Source: Collinsella aerofaciens
GTDB lineage: Bacteria > Actinomycetota > Coriobacteriia > Coriobacteriales > Coriobacteriaceae
Length of the DNA stretch: 38,801 nt
Direction of reading: 5' to 3'
NCBI RefSeq assembly: GCF_028206995.1
Contig: NZ_JAQLFL010000004.1
Coordinates: 142,338-181,138, forward strand
The notes under the pieces were generated by a model. It saw nothing but the letters and a program-made list of their open reading frames with translations, was not told the DNA's origin and made no database searches. Below, piece by piece: positions 1 through 8,544 of this stretch (the first letter of the stretch is position 1; each line of letters opens with the position of its first letter). The position numbers and the translations under genes are program-made.

Positions 1-611
1 GGCACGAGCTGCTTGGTGAGCACCAGGCGGCCGAGCATGGCGAAGCCCATGGCCGGCAGGATGTTGGCGGCAACGCCAAAGCCAGCAAGGACAAAGGGCG
101 GGATGAAGTCGAGCAGGCCCTGGATGGCGTCAGCACCCAGATAGAACGACAGCGAGCACAGCAGGAACGCCATGATGATACCGGTCAAACCGATCAGGAA
201 GTGCATCGCATAGACACCCTTAAGGTTGCCCTGGCCGGAGTAGACATCAGCGCGGTCGACCAGGATCGGCAGGGCGGCGTTAAGGATGTTCTTGATGGCA
301 AGGCACAGCGTGGCGATGGGCATGGCAAGCGCGATGGCTGCCTCGGTGCTCTGGCCCAGCTGGATAGCGAAGGCGCAGGCGAGCACGCCGCCGATCGTCT
401 CATCAGGCGGCACGTAGGCGCCGATGGAGATCGAGCCCATGAACAGCAGCTCCAGACTCGCACCGATCGCGAGGCCGGACTGCAGGTCCCCCAGCACCAG
501 GCCCACGAGCGGGCACAGGACGATGGGGCGGAACGCGTAGAGCGTACCGAGCTGGCAGTCGAACTTACCAAACGCGGCGATAAGTCCGATGAGGATTGCT
601 TGGGTAAGCAT
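1..611 (-). CDS. PTS mannose-family EIIC permease (partial, 3' end beyond window)
   Basis: Membrane-embedded sugar channel of a mannose/sorbose-family phosphotransferase system. Reading from the ATG at 611, the first ~203 codons form an open frame that runs off the left edge. The protein begins MLTQAILIGLIAAFGKFD and has long hydrophobic stretches. The segment GLVLGDLQSGLAIGASLEL followed by FMGSISIGAYVPPDE is characteristic of EIIC-Man/Sor proteins. An AAAGGGGG-type ribosome-binding site lies just upstream of the ATG. It follows EIIB (stop at 670) by 58 nt in the same operon, and an EIID gene is expected beyond the edge. The substrate is not readable from EIIC alone; the operon context points to a glycated amino acid. 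Confidence 0.88.
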   Translation of the reverse strand, partial: MLTQAILIGLIAAFGKFDCQLGTLYAFRPIVLCPLVGLVLGDLQSGLAIGASLELLFMGSISIGAYVPPDETIGGVLACAFAIQLGQSTEAAIALAMPIATLCLAIKNILNAALPILVDRADVYSGQGNLKGVYAMHFLIGLTGIIMAFLLCSLSFYLGADAIQGLLDFIPPFVLAGFGVAANILPAMGFAMLGRLVLTKQLV

Positions 612-669
612 ACATCCCCCTTTCCATATAGGACACTACGAAGAGCTCAGACTCTTCGAAATTGAACGC

Positions 670-1152
670 CTAGAGCACGCTGGCGCAGTCGACCTTGGGG
701 TCATCGGCCAGGGGTCGAATCTCGACCTCAACGCCACGATCCAGCATCTCGCGCACATCGGCTTCCTCGGCCGCGGTCAGGAAGATCTGACGAGAGACCT
801 GACGAGCGTCGGGACGCTTCTCGTCCTTGGGCTTGGTGTTGCCCAGGTTGACCGACTTGATCTGCGGGCAGCCCTCAACAAGCTGCTTTGCCTCAGCGAT
901 AGTGGCGACGCAGATGATCATCTTGTACTTGTCGGTCACGCCCGAGTTGATAGCTTCGATTGCATGCTCCATATCTTTGATGACGAGCTTGCAGCCGGCA
1001 GGCTTGCCCATCTTGAGCGTCGTCTTCCACACCGGGTCGTTAGCGACCTTATCGCCCACGCAGAAGATGCAGTTGGAGCCAAGGCCCTGAACCCAGGAAA
1101 CTGCGACCTGGCCATGAAGCAGGCGATGGTCAACGCGAAGTAGCTGAATCAT
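670..1152 (-). CDS. PTS mannose-family EIIB
   Basis: Cytoplasmic phosphocarrier that takes phosphate from EIIA and passes it to the sugar entering through EIIC/EIID. The 160-residue protein begins MIQLLRVDHRLLHGQVAVSW. DxRLxHGQ is the family's active-site signature, and His13 is the predicted phosphorylated residue. Length matches the EIIB-Man/Sor family. A TTG five codons upstream (1167) is in frame, but it lies inside the G-rich ribosome-binding site, so the ATG at 1152 is preferred. It sits between EIIA and EIIC in one operon. Confidence 0.92.
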   Translation of the reverse strand: MIQLLRVDHRLLHGQVAVSWVQGLGSNCIFCVGDKVANDPVWKTTLKMGKPAGCKLVIKDMEHAIEAINSGVTDKYKMIICVATIAEAKQLVEGCPQIKSVNLGNTKPKDEKRPDARQVSRQIFLTAAEEADVREMLDRGVEVEIRPLADDPKVDCASVL

Positions 1153-1209
1153 AATGTGACCCCCCAAAGGTCTTGTGCCGTCATACGGCGTGTCAGTAGG
1201 TGCTGCGGA

Positions 1210-1629
1210 TTAGAACTCTTCCTCCTCCTCGTCATCGACCAAAAGATCGTTGACAAACTTCACGCGCGTATCGTCCGCAGCGACGATGGCGCGAATCGTC
1301 TCCTCAACCGGCGCCGACTCGTCAGAGAACAGCAGCTGGATGAGCAGAGGAAGGTTCATGTTGGTAACGAGGTACGTGCGGGGACGCGTCTGGACGATCT
1401 TGGTGAACTCGTTGTTAACGCTACCGCCAAAGAGGTCGGTGCAGACAACGACATCATCGTCGGCAGACATGCCTGCCAGCAGTTTTTGGGCCTCCTCGGC
1501 CACGTCCATGCGGCCATCGACGAACATCGAAAGATCGTGGACGTTGTCGCGAGCGCCCGAGAGCAGCTCGACGCTCTCCTTGATGCCGGTGGCGAAGTGC
1601 GCATGGCTGGCGATGATGTACTGCCTCAT
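1210..1629 (-). CDS. PTS mannose-family EIIA
   Basis: First sugar-specific phosphocarrier of the system; it accepts phosphate from HPr. The 139-residue protein begins MRQYIIASHAHFATG. The SHxxxAxG pattern matches EIIA-Man, with His9 as the predicted phosphorylated residue. DVVVCTDLFGGSVNN is the typical core strand and loop of the fold. The protein ends in an acidic tail (DDEEEEEF), which is not part of the usual domain. The ribosome-binding site is AGAGGA, 7 nt before the ATG. It is 46 nt after the upstream SIS gene and 57 nt before EIIB. Confidence 0.92.
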   Translation of the reverse strand: MRQYIIASHAHFATGIKESVELLSGARDNVHDLSMFVDGRMDVAEEAQKLLAGMSADDDVVVCTDLFGGSVNNEFTKIVQTRPRTYLVTNMNLPLLIQLLFSDESAPVEETIRAIVAADDTRVKFVNDLLVDDEEEEEF

Positions 1630-1675
1630 TCTGTGTTCCTCTCAATAGCCCGGCACGTTCCCGCACCCGTTTTCT

Positions 1676-2737
1676 TTAGTAGTCGAACTGGTGATAGTAG
1701 CGACGATACTTGAGGTTGTGCTTGGTGACCGTCTCGTAGTAGCGAGCCAGGCGGTCGGTCACGAGCACCGTCAGAATCCACGGGGAGACGATGACGCGGA
1801 ACTCGTCGTCAAGGCCGGGGATCGCGAACTCGGCGGTGTCGATGATGTTGATGTCGGTGTCGCCGGTCACGCCGCGGGTCAGGAAGGCGCGGACGCGCTC
1901 GTCGAGCTTGCGGTTCTCGTCCTCGCCCATGAACAGGAAGACCGGGACGCCGGGCTCCACGAGCTCGAGGGTGCCGTGGAAGAAGTCGGCCGAGGTGATG
2001 TAGCGGGTGCGCTTCCACTGCATCTCCTCCAGGATGCACATCGAGAACAGAATCGTCTCGCCCCACAGGGCGCCGGAGCCGATGAACATGGTGTAGGGGG
2101 CCAGGGCGTACTTCTTGGCGAGCTCCTCGGCGCGCGGCTCGAAGCGCTTGCGGATGTCGAGCATGTCCTTCCAGATATCCTTGGTCTGCTCGATAAACAG
2201 ATCGAACTTGGGGAAGCAGCCGCGGCGGTTGAGCAGGCGCAGGCCGAAGCAGTCGGCGAGGTAGTAGCCCTTCTCGCAGCCGCCCGAACCATGGTCGGAA
2301 GCCATGGCGACGCAGTTCTCGGCACCGACAGCCTGGCCGATGGGGCCCTCGGGCTTGGTCATGGCGTAGACGCGCACGCCCATGTCCTTCATCTTCTTGA
2401 CGGCCTCGAGGACCTCGGGGGTGGTGCCGGACTCGGAGGCGGTGAGCACGACGGACTTCTCGGTCATGCGCTTGTGGCCCATGGCGTTCCACTCGGCGGC
2501 GTGGATTAGGTAGACCTCGAGGTCGCGGTCGCCGAACTTGTTCATGAGGTACTCGAGCTGCATGAGCTCGTCCCAGGTGCCGCCGACGCCCATCAGGAAC
2601 ACGGCGTCGTAGCCCTCGTCGGCGACCTTGTCGGCGAGCGCGGTCATCTTCTTGCCGGTCTCGTAGAGCGCCTTGCCGTCCTCGAGATAGCCCTCCTGGT
2701 CGAAATGCATGATCTCGATCTTCTCGGTTTCCTTCAT
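1676..2737 (-). CDS. SIS-domain sugar-phosphate deglycase, FrlB/GfrF-like
   Basis: A 353-residue protein with two SIS (sugar isomerase) domains, at roughly residues 30-170 and 190-330. SESGTT at 101-106 is the phosphosugar-binding Ser/Thr loop of the first domain. The segment FFHGTLELVEPGVPVFLF and the C-terminal end RRYYHQFDY closely resemble E. coli FrlB (fructoselysine-6-phosphate deglycase), which ends RRYYGGLVEY as I remember it. Known family role: it splits the phosphorylated Amadori product into glucose-6-phosphate and the free amino acid. The inferred role here is deglycase for the sugar-amine imported by the neighbouring PTS. The ribosome-binding site AAAGGAGAGACAA precedes the ATG. 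Other SIS isomerases are possible, so substrate specificity is an inference. Confidence 0.75.
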   Translation of the reverse strand: MKETEKIEIMHFDQEGYLEDGKALYETGKKMTALADKVADEGYDAVFLMGVGGTWDELMQLEYLMNKFGDRDLEVYLIHAAEWNAMGHKRMTEKSVVLTASESGTTPEVLEAVKKMKDMGVRVYAMTKPEGPIGQAVGAENCVAMASDHGSGGCEKGYYLADCFGLRLLNRRGCFPKFDLFIEQTKDIWKDMLDIRKRFEPRAEELAKKYALAPYTMFIGSGALWGETILFSMCILEEMQWKRTRYITSADFFHGTLELVEPGVPVFLFMGEDENRKLDERVRAFLTRGVTGDTDINIIDTAEFAIPGLDDEFRVIVSPWILTVLVTDRLARYYETVTKHNLKYRRYYHQFDY

Positions 2738-2797
2738 TTGTCTCTCCTTTCTGGGGTTGTTTCCACATCCCCCATGCCAACGGGCATCAAAACCCGC

Positions 2798-3913
2798 TTA
2801 CATTCCGTAACACTCAGCCGCTTTGGCCTTAAGCGCATTGACTGACTCTTCGTAGCCCTCTGCCTTGACCTCCATTTGCTTGGAGACAGCATCGAGATAC
2901 GGGTGAACGCCCCATGACTTCAGACGCTCGGCGATTATTGCCGCAATCGTCTGGAAGAACACGAGATTGGGAATTGCGCTGAGCAGCGGAGCCACCTGAG
3001 GCACCACAACCTCGTGAGCCCCACCCTTGGGATGGGCCGTGAGCAGCACCGTTTTTGTCGTAACGTTCGATAGCGCATCGGCGATATTCGCAAGACGCTC
3101 CGACCCCTGCGGATCGTCGACAATAAACACCAGATAGCCCGGAACGATCTGCATCTCGGGACCGTGGACGAACTCCTCGCCTTCGTGATGCATGGCAGGA
3201 ATCTTGATGGTCTCGCTCAGCTTGAGCGCTGCCTCCTCGGCAACACCATAGTTGGGGCCGTTGCCGACGACCATAGCGGGCGTGTGCTCAGAAAGCTCGA
3301 GCATGTGGTCTTGGACATATGCCTCGGCGGCCTTGCACATCACGGCATTGGCCTGGATAGCCTCGCGCAGGTCGTCAAGACGCTGGGCAACGCCCTTGGC
3401 GTCAATCGTTCCGCGCGCCTGACCGCCGTAAATACCAAAGAGCACCAGATACTCAACGAGAACCTCGACGCCCAGAGTCACAAAGTCCACCGACTCGACG
3501 CCCACACCGTAGTCAAGAACGATGTCAGCGTGTTCCTTGATGGGTGCCTCGACGTTTGCCGTGAGCGCAACTGCAGCCATATCGTGTGCGCGCATGTAAT
3601 CGAGCGCCGCAATCGTATTGGTTGAATAGCCGCTCTGCGAGACGGCAATGTTAAGCGCGTGCTGTGGATAGGTGTGTTCAAAATCGACGAAGGCCTCGGG
3701 CGTCACAACGGACGCCTGCATCTGCAGCGCATCTTGCAGGTAATCGCGGGCGCAATCCGCAGCATGGCGCGACGAACCCGAAGCAACGATGCGCAGCGCG
3801 TCAAAAGAACCGGACTGGAAAATATCAACGAGCTGCGCTACCAGCTCAGACGAACGCTCGAGGTTCTCTCCCATACGCACATGGGCAAGCTGAACGTAAT
3901 CGAGCATCTTCAT
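2798..3913 (-). CDS. SIS-domain protein, GlmS-isomerase-like (GfrE-type deglycase candidate)
   Basis: About 371 residues, two SIS domains and no glutaminase domain, so this is not GlmS itself. The first SIS domain has ASGSS at 44-48 and SQSGYSTNT at 92-100. The second carries EFVHGPEMQIVPG, a GlmS/AgaS-type loop. In Salmonella the mannose-family PTS GfrABCD is encoded with two SIS deglycases of different subfamilies, GfrE and GfrF. The present pair reproduces that arrangement, so glucoselysine-6-phosphate deglycase is the best guess. AGGTGAG lies 3 nt before the ATG at 3913 and 9 nt before a second in-frame ATG at 3907, so either may be the true start. This is the first structural gene of the operon. 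Confidence 0.68.
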   Translation of the reverse strand: MKMLDYVQLAHVRMGENLERSSELVAQLVDIFQSGSFDALRIVASGSSRHAADCARDYLQDALQMQASVVTPEAFVDFEHTYPQHALNIAVSQSGYSTNTIAALDYMRAHDMAAVALTANVEAPIKEHADIVLDYGVGVESVDFVTLGVEVLVEYLVLFGIYGGQARGTIDAKGVAQRLDDLREAIQANAVMCKAAEAYVQDHMLELSEHTPAMVVGNGPNYGVAEEAALKLSETIKIPAMHHEGEEFVHGPEMQIVPGYLVFIVDDPQGSERLANIADALSNVTTKTVLLTAHPKGGAHEVVVPQVAPLLSAIPNLVFFQTIAAIIAERLKSWGVHPYLDAVSKQMEVKAEGYEESVNALKAKAAECYGM

Positions 3914-4040
3914 CGTCTCACCTCGTAACAAATCATTAGTATTTGACACCAATCACAGTTACAGGTTACGGCTTTTTGATACCTCTTTGTCGATTAATTT
4001 ATCCCCTTCGGCGAACGATCGATTTTGAGCCATGTAAGGT

Positions 4041-4068
4041 TGTATATACAGCCTGCTCAACGAATCAA
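4041..4068 (-). promoter_or_regulatory. Promoter and GntR (HutC-type) operator of the PTS/SIS operon
   Basis: On the minus strand a TTGATT -35 (4063-4068) and a TATACA -10 (4041-4046) are separated by 16 nt. The perfect palindrome TGTATATACA (4041-4050) overlaps the -10 box. Its core GTATATAC fits GTMTAKAC, the operator consensus described for the HutC subfamily of GntR regulators. Two such regulators are encoded immediately upstream, so repression by one of them is a direct prediction. Confidence 0.6.
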
Positions 4069-4107
4069 AATTCCGTCAACTTTTCAGCCCGTTATGCAAA
4101 AAACCAG

Positions 4108-4821
4108 CTAGTACGTATAGGTATATCCACCCGCATCACCGCGGTTAAACGACTTGACGTACTCGATCGCCTGGCCGCTCGCATCGAAGCTCACGCACTC
4201 AAGCGTCAAGGCAAGATCGCCCTGCTCCAGTCCAAGCAGGCCGGCATCTCGCGCGCCCAGTGCCTCGATATCGAGCTTCTCCTGCGCCATGACCGGCTTT
4301 CGGCCCAGCATCTCATAGGTCTCGTACAAACTGAAGACCGACACGTCATTATTTTCGATTGTGGGAAACAGCAGGCACGGGATGAACGCCATCTCAATCG
4401 ATACGGGATCGCCGTTGACGCAGTTCAAACGCCGAATCGAATACAGCAAATCGTCCTCGGCAATGCCAAACAGGTTGGCATAATAAGGGCCCGCATAACG
4501 CTTGGAACGCGCGAGGATGCGGACGGACGGCTCGCCGCCCGAAGCACGAACCGACTCGCGAAAGCCTCCTGTTCGCTCGTAGGCAACGGGCACTTTCTGT
4601 GCCACAAACGCGCCCTTTCCGCGGACGCGACGAATCTGCCCGCGCCGAACCAACTCATCGACAGCACTCCGGATGGTCAAGCGTGTCGTACCAAATTCCT
4701 CGGCGAGGTCTTTTTCGGACGGAATCATGGAACCCGTGGGATATATACCGCGTTCGATACGCTCTTCAATGCGACGTCGTATGCGCATATAAACCGGGGT
4801 GGCATCTACTGTTTCAGCCAT
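4108..4821 (-). CDS. GntR family (HutC/UTRA) transcriptional regulator 1
   Basis: A 237-residue regulator with an N-terminal winged helix (about residues 10-75; PSEKDLAEEFGTTRLTIRSA is the recognition region). A UTRA effector-binding domain follows, with typical features such as LLYSIRRLNCVNGDPVSIE and an SFNRGDAGGYTYTY tail. UTRA domains commonly bind phosphorylated sugars or amino acids, which would suit sensing of the imported phospho-sugar-amine. An AGGTGA ribosome-binding site precedes the ATG. The start codon lies inside the 3' end of the upstream GntR gene (16-nt overlap), suggesting translational coupling. It lies directly upstream of the operon promoter. Confidence 0.88.
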   Translation of the reverse strand: MAETVDATPVYMRIRRRIEERIERGIYPTGSMIPSEKDLAEEFGTTRLTIRSAVDELVRRGQIRRVRGKGAFVAQKVPVAYERTGGFRESVRASGGEPSVRILARSKRYAGPYYANLFGIAEDDLLYSIRRLNCVNGDPVSIEMAFIPCLLFPTIENNDVSVFSLYETYEMLGRKPVMAQEKLDIEALGARDAGLLGLEQGDLALTLECVSFDASGQAIEYVKSFNRGDAGGYTYTY

Positions 4822-5573
4822 TGTTCACCTGCCACGCTCCTCATGCCGTTCTTTTCACCGTTATCGGCAAAGCGGAACTTTGTGGGCAAAATCACCGATT
4901 TGCAATGCTCCACAAAACGCATGTCCTTATCAAATTCGATCGTGCTCTCATAGAACACCGGCGTTCCCTCTTCTTGCTGGAGCAGCTCGGCCTCTTCGAC
5001 GTTCAAACGCGAGATGGAGATATGCTCACGTCCATGCTCAACACGCACGCCACCTTCTTTGAGCAAGACATCGTAAAGGCTCTCGCACTCAAAATCGTGC
5101 TCGGGAAGCGATGGGCACAGGGACAGGTTAACGTGAGCCGTCTCGATTGACGCCGGCTCGCCCTCAATAAGTCGAACGCGCTGCATGCGGAGCAAAGGGG
5201 CGCCTACAGCCACCCCAAGCTTGTCGGCAAGCGTCTTATCCGCCTCGATGGTCCCGGTGGAAACCAGACGAGAAGAGGGGTGCAGGCCGGCAGTCCGCAC
5301 AGCATCGGAGAAGTTATATGTTTCCTGAAAGATGTTCAGCGGCTTGGGAGGACACACATACGTGCCCGATCCGCGACGGCTCTCAAGCGTTCCACACGAG
5401 ATGAGCCGCGTGATACCGGCACGCAACGCCGTACGCGAAACGCCAATCTCTTCGCACAGCACGCGCTCGGCCGGCAGGCGATCGCCGCCGGCAAGCTGAT
5501 GGTGCTGGATATACCAAAGAATTCCCTCAACAGCACGATCTTTGGGGGGAATTGCATAAGATTCGCCTGCCAT
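4806..5573 (-). CDS. GntR family (UTRA) transcriptional regulator 2
   Basis: A 255-residue second GntR regulator. Winged helix: LPAERVLCEEIGVSRTALRA then GTLESRRGSGTYV. A UTRA-type ligand domain follows (LLRMQRVRLIEGEPASIE and later LPTKFRFADNGEKNG). The sequence differs clearly from regulator 1, so this is not a recent duplication. GGAG lies 9 nt before the ATG. Its stop overlaps the start of regulator 1. Having two co-expressed GntR proteins beside one catabolic operon raises the possibility of two inducers, for example one per deglycase substrate, or of heteromeric regulation. Confidence 0.86.
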   Translation of the reverse strand: MAGESYAIPPKDRAVEGILWYIQHHQLAGGDRLPAERVLCEEIGVSRTALRAGITRLISCGTLESRRGSGTYVCPPKPLNIFQETYNFSDAVRTAGLHPSSRLVSTGTIEADKTLADKLGVAVGAPLLRMQRVRLIEGEPASIETAHVNLSLCPSLPEHDFECESLYDVLLKEGGVRVEHGREHISISRLNVEEAELLQQEEGTPVFYESTIEFDKDMRFVEHCKSVILPTKFRFADNGEKNGMRSVAGEQWLKQ

Positions 5574-5611
5574 TGCACAGACTCCTCATTCAGAAACGTA
5601 TGCCGCCAAAA

Positions 5612-6100
5612 TTAGGCCAGCCCTCCCATGGCATCAAATTCTGCCTTGATCTTCTCGGCGACATTCCGATACGACTTATATAGACTTGAATCGCGTTTGA
5701 CCTCGTCGGTCATAACGGGAATCTCTAATTTGGAAACCTCGTCTTTTCCCGTCTGAACCGCCACAACAACGCCCATACCAAGACACATATTACGCTTGGC
5801 AGCATTTATTTTTGCTGCCTTGGCAGGATTTGCCAGGATACGCTGGGCAAATTCCTGTTTAGAGACCGTTTCTTCGGCCTCCGGATCGCCCGCCTCGGCC
5901 ACTTCGCACTGCAACACGTCCGCATAGTCAAAAATCTTCGGCTCGCCACCGCGTTGATGCACAGCCCACTTGCGATGCGTGGCATCCTGGTAGATAGCCG
6001 GCAAAAACGTAAACCGCGGCGGGTCCAAAATCGTATCCGTGATGGTAAACACATCGGGATCAAAGGCATCCTGCGGGTTTTTCTTCTTGAACAGCCCCAT
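5612..6100 (-). CDS. Hypothetical protein, possibly related to the DUF4428-associated domain
   Basis: About 162 residues starting MGLFKKKNPQDAF; GGGAGG lies 6 nt before this ATG, so it is preferred to an upstream in-frame start at 6133. There is no signal peptide or membrane segment. The middle (EPKIFDYADVLQCEVAEAG) and the C-terminus (Ser/Tyr/Ala/Ile-spaced helix) recall the domain that follows the zinc ribbon in DUF4428 proteins, but no cysteine ribbon is present here. That resemblance is weak and from memory. The gene lies 38 nt upstream of GntR regulator 2 on the same strand and may be co-transcribed. Function unknown. Confidence 0.7.
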   Translation of the reverse strand: MGLFKKKNPQDAFDPDVFTITDTILDPPRFTFLPAIYQDATHRKWAVHQRGGEPKIFDYADVLQCEVAEAGDPEAEETVSKQEFAQRILANPAKAAKINAAKRNMCLGMGVVVAVQTGKDEVSKLEIPVMTDEVKRDSSLYKSYRNVAEKIKAEFDAMGGLA

Positions 6101-6288
6101 ATCAGCCTCCCGTACTAGCATTAAACAACTCAAGCTGATTATAGCACCAATTTCAAGCCGCCGCCTTACCCTATCGGTGCGCGGCGTCTATGGCTCGCCC
6201 AGCGGAAGAGTTCACGGACGAGGGCCGGGGTGCCTGCCGGAAAATAGCGGACACTCCACATGCAATCTATGCAAACAAACAAGTATGC

Positions 6289-7317
6289 TTAGCTACATTC
6301 GGTAAGATCGAGCACGCTGCCCTTCACGATAAGCGCCGGCTCCAGAACGACTTCTTCGGCACGTCTACCGCCCCTACCGGCAAGGCGCTTGGACATGCAG
6401 CCAAAAGCATGCTCCGCGAGGATACCAGGATCCTGCTCAATCGCGGTCAGCGCCGGCTCAAAGAGAACGTCGGCGGCCGAGTTGTCGTAACTCACCACCG
6501 AGATGTCGCCCGGAATGCTCTTCCCCATCTCGTGTAAGCGCTTGAGCAGACCGAGGGCAATGTTATCCGAGCTTGCGAACACGGCGGTGGCATCAGTTGC
6601 GAGCACCGCCTCCGAGGCCTCGTAGGCACTCGGAATGTAGTACTCGCTCTCAAACTCCAAACGCGCGTCGATAGGCAAGCCAACCTCGCGCAGTGCGCGC
6701 TCATAGCCGGCAAGTCGCTTACGCCCCGTATTGGAACGGCGCGCGTTAACCAAGCAGGCAATGCGACGGTGCCCCTGCTCGATCAGATAGCGGGTGGCCA
6801 TGTAGCCACCCATCTCGTGGTCGAACATCACCTTGTCGCACTCGAGCCCTTCAATGGCACGGTCGACCATTACGGCCGGGATGGGCAGGTGGCTGACTTC
6901 TTCGCGCAGGGCACGGTCGTCGGAGAACTCGTCGCCCACGACCAGGAAGACGCCATCAACGCCGCGCGTCACCAGCTGGCGCAGCAGCTCCAGATCGTCA
7001 TCGGCGCTTCCACCCGAGCTGGTAATGAAGAGCGCATAGCCATCCTCGCGGCAGCGCTTTTCCAGGCTACCGGCGAGCGAGGCAAAAAAGCGGCTCTCGA
7101 TGTTAGGGACGATAAGGCCCAGCGTGCGCGACTCGCGCATGACCAAACTACGCGCAATCTGGTTAGGAACATAGTGGTTGCGCGCCGCGACCTCCTTGAT
7201 GAGTTTACGGTTTTCTTCCGAGATGCGACAGGGCCGATTATTGAGCACAAGCGAGACCGACGAGGGGGAAAGCCCCACCTCCTGGGCGATCTGCTTGAGG
7301 GTGACTTTGTTGGCCAT
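6289..7317 (-). CDS. LacI family transcriptional regulator
   Basis: A 342-residue LacI/GalR repressor. The helix-turn-helix is at residues 5-25 (VTLKQIAQEVGLSPSSVSLVL) with the hinge region near 50-60. The periplasmic-binding-protein-like effector domain fills the rest (TLGLIVPNIESRFFA, DGVFLVVGDEF, FASSDNIALGLLKRLHE). A GAAGGAG ribosome-binding site sits 5 nt before the ATG. It is transcribed divergently from murB and no sugar operon is directly adjacent, so its target cannot be named. The alpha-glucan genes further right are one candidate regulon. Confidence 0.92.
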   Translation of the reverse strand: MANKVTLKQIAQEVGLSPSSVSLVLNNRPCRISEENRKLIKEVAARNHYVPNQIARSLVMRESRTLGLIVPNIESRFFASLAGSLEKRCREDGYALFITSSGGSADDDLELLRQLVTRGVDGVFLVVGDEFSDDRALREEVSHLPIPAVMVDRAIEGLECDKVMFDHEMGGYMATRYLIEQGHRRIACLVNARRSNTGRKRLAGYERALREVGLPIDARLEFESEYYIPSAYEASEAVLATDATAVFASSDNIALGLLKRLHEMGKSIPGDISVVSYDNSAADVLFEPALTAIEQDPGILAEHAFGCMSKRLAGRGGRRAEEVVLEPALIVKGSVLDLTECS

Positions 7318-7451
7318 CTCGCTCCTTCCGGGTTTACGCGCAATCTCTTGAAAGTATAGCGACTACCCCTCTACCTCGGTGATAAACACTTTACCAATCC
7401 GGTAGACGGCTGTTTTATCGCCGCCAGCGCACCAAATCCGTCCGGGTGGGG

Positions 7452-7457
7452 TATATT
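7452..7457 (+). promoter_or_regulatory. -10 box candidate of murB
   Basis: TATATT at 7452-7457 lies 44 nt before the preferred murB ATG. No good -35 box is visible. Its position overlaps an upstream in-frame TTG (7456), which argues against translation starting there. Confidence 0.4.
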
Positions 7458-7500
7458 GCAATCGATTGATGACAACAACCACCAAAAGGCGGATATTCGT

Positions 7501-8463
7501 ATGCACGAGAACGACTTTTTTAACGAGGACCTGCTGTGCGCGCTTGCTGGCGTTGCCGGCGAGGACAACGTGCTGATGAGCGAGCCCATGCGCGAGCACA
7601 CCACGTTTAAGATCGGCGGCCCGGCCGACGTCTTTGTCACGCCCGATACCGAGCAGGGCCTCGTCGCCACGCTCGACACCTGTTATCGCTGCGACCTGCC
7701 GCTCACCATCGTGGGCAACGGCTCCGACCTGCTCGTCGGCGACAAGGGTATCCGCGGCGTTGTCGTGGCGCTGAGCAAGGGCCTCTCCGACATTACGGTC
7801 GACGGCACGCATGTCACGGCGGCAGCCGGTGCCTTGCTTTCCGATGTCGCCGCGGCGGCAGCCGAGGCCAGCCTTACCGGCATGGAGCCCATCTCGGGCA
7901 TCCCCGGATCGGTCGGCGGCGCCTGCTACATGAACGCCGGTGCCTACGGTGCCTGCATGGCCGATGTGCTGGAGTCCGTGCGCGTCTACAAACCCGCTCG
8001 CCAGCTCGACGACGGCACCCGCGGTAGCGGCAACATCATCGAATTCGATGTCGATGAGCTCAACCTGGGCTATCGCAAGAGCCGCATCGCCGACGACGGC
8101 TTTATCGTTCTTTCTGCCACCTTCAACCTCGCTCCGGGCAACGCCGCGATGATCAAGGCCGACATGGACGACTACCGTCAGCGTCGCGAAGACAAGCAAC
8201 CGCTCGACATGCCGAGTGCCGGCTCCACTTTCAAGCGCCCCGAGGGTTACTTTGCCGGCAAACTCATCATGGATGCCGGCCTGCGAGGACACGCCGTTGG
8301 CGGCGCGCAGGTAAGCGAAAAGCACTGCGGCTTTATCGTCAACGCCGACCACGCCACCGCCGCCGACGTCGACGAACTCATCCGCCACATCCAGGCAACC
8401 GTCAAAGACCAATTCAACGTAGACCTAGAACCCGAAGTCCACCGAGTAGGCGAATTCCTTTAA
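7501..8463 (+). CDS. murB: UDP-N-acetylenolpyruvoylglucosamine reductase
   Basis: Cytoplasmic flavoenzyme of peptidoglycan precursor synthesis; it reduces enolpyruvyl-UDP-GlcNAc to UDP-MurNAc with NADPH. The protein has about 320 residues. FAD-binding segments include TTFKIGGPADVF, IVGNGSDLLV and the GIPGSVGGACYMNAGAYG loop. The catalytic region has LGYRKSR, the proton-donor serine in PSAGSTFKRP, and the terminal glutamate in LEPEVHRVGEF. AAGGCGG lies 9 nt before the ATG at 7501; an upstream in-frame TTG at 7456 is less likely. It is monocistronic, with an intrinsic terminator directly after the stop. Confidence 0.96.
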   Translation: MHENDFFNEDLLCALAGVAGEDNVLMSEPMREHTTFKIGGPADVFVTPDTEQGLVATLDTCYRCDLPLTIVGNGSDLLVGDKGIRGVVVALSKGLSDITVDGTHVTAAAGALLSDVAAAAAEASLTGMEPISGIPGSVGGACYMNAGAYGACMADVLESVRVYKPARQLDDGTRGSGNIIEFDVDELNLGYRKSRIADDGFIVLSATFNLAPGNAAMIKADMDDYRQRREDKQPLDMPSAGSTFKRPEGYFAGKLIMDAGLRGHAVGGAQVSEKHCGFIVNADHATAADVDELIRHIQATVKDQFNVDLEPEVHRVGEFL

Positions 8464-8468
8464 CAAAG

Positions 8469-8488
8469 AAGGCCCCGAAAGGGGCCTT
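8469..8488 (+). terminator. Intrinsic terminator after murB
   Basis: A perfect 8-bp stem (AAGGCCCC / GGGGCCTT) closed by a GAAA tetraloop begins 6 nt after the murB stop. The downstream T content is modest (CACCATATTTATT). Confidence 0.75.
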
Positions 8489-8544
8489 CACCATATTTAT
8501 TCAGATAACCCAGTCCGGTGTGTCGCGCTCAGGACCCGAGAGGG

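Noticed and set aside
7456..7500. Upstream TTG start for MurB
   Set aside because: The codon overlaps the likely -10 box and has no ribosome-binding site, while the ATG at 7501 has one.
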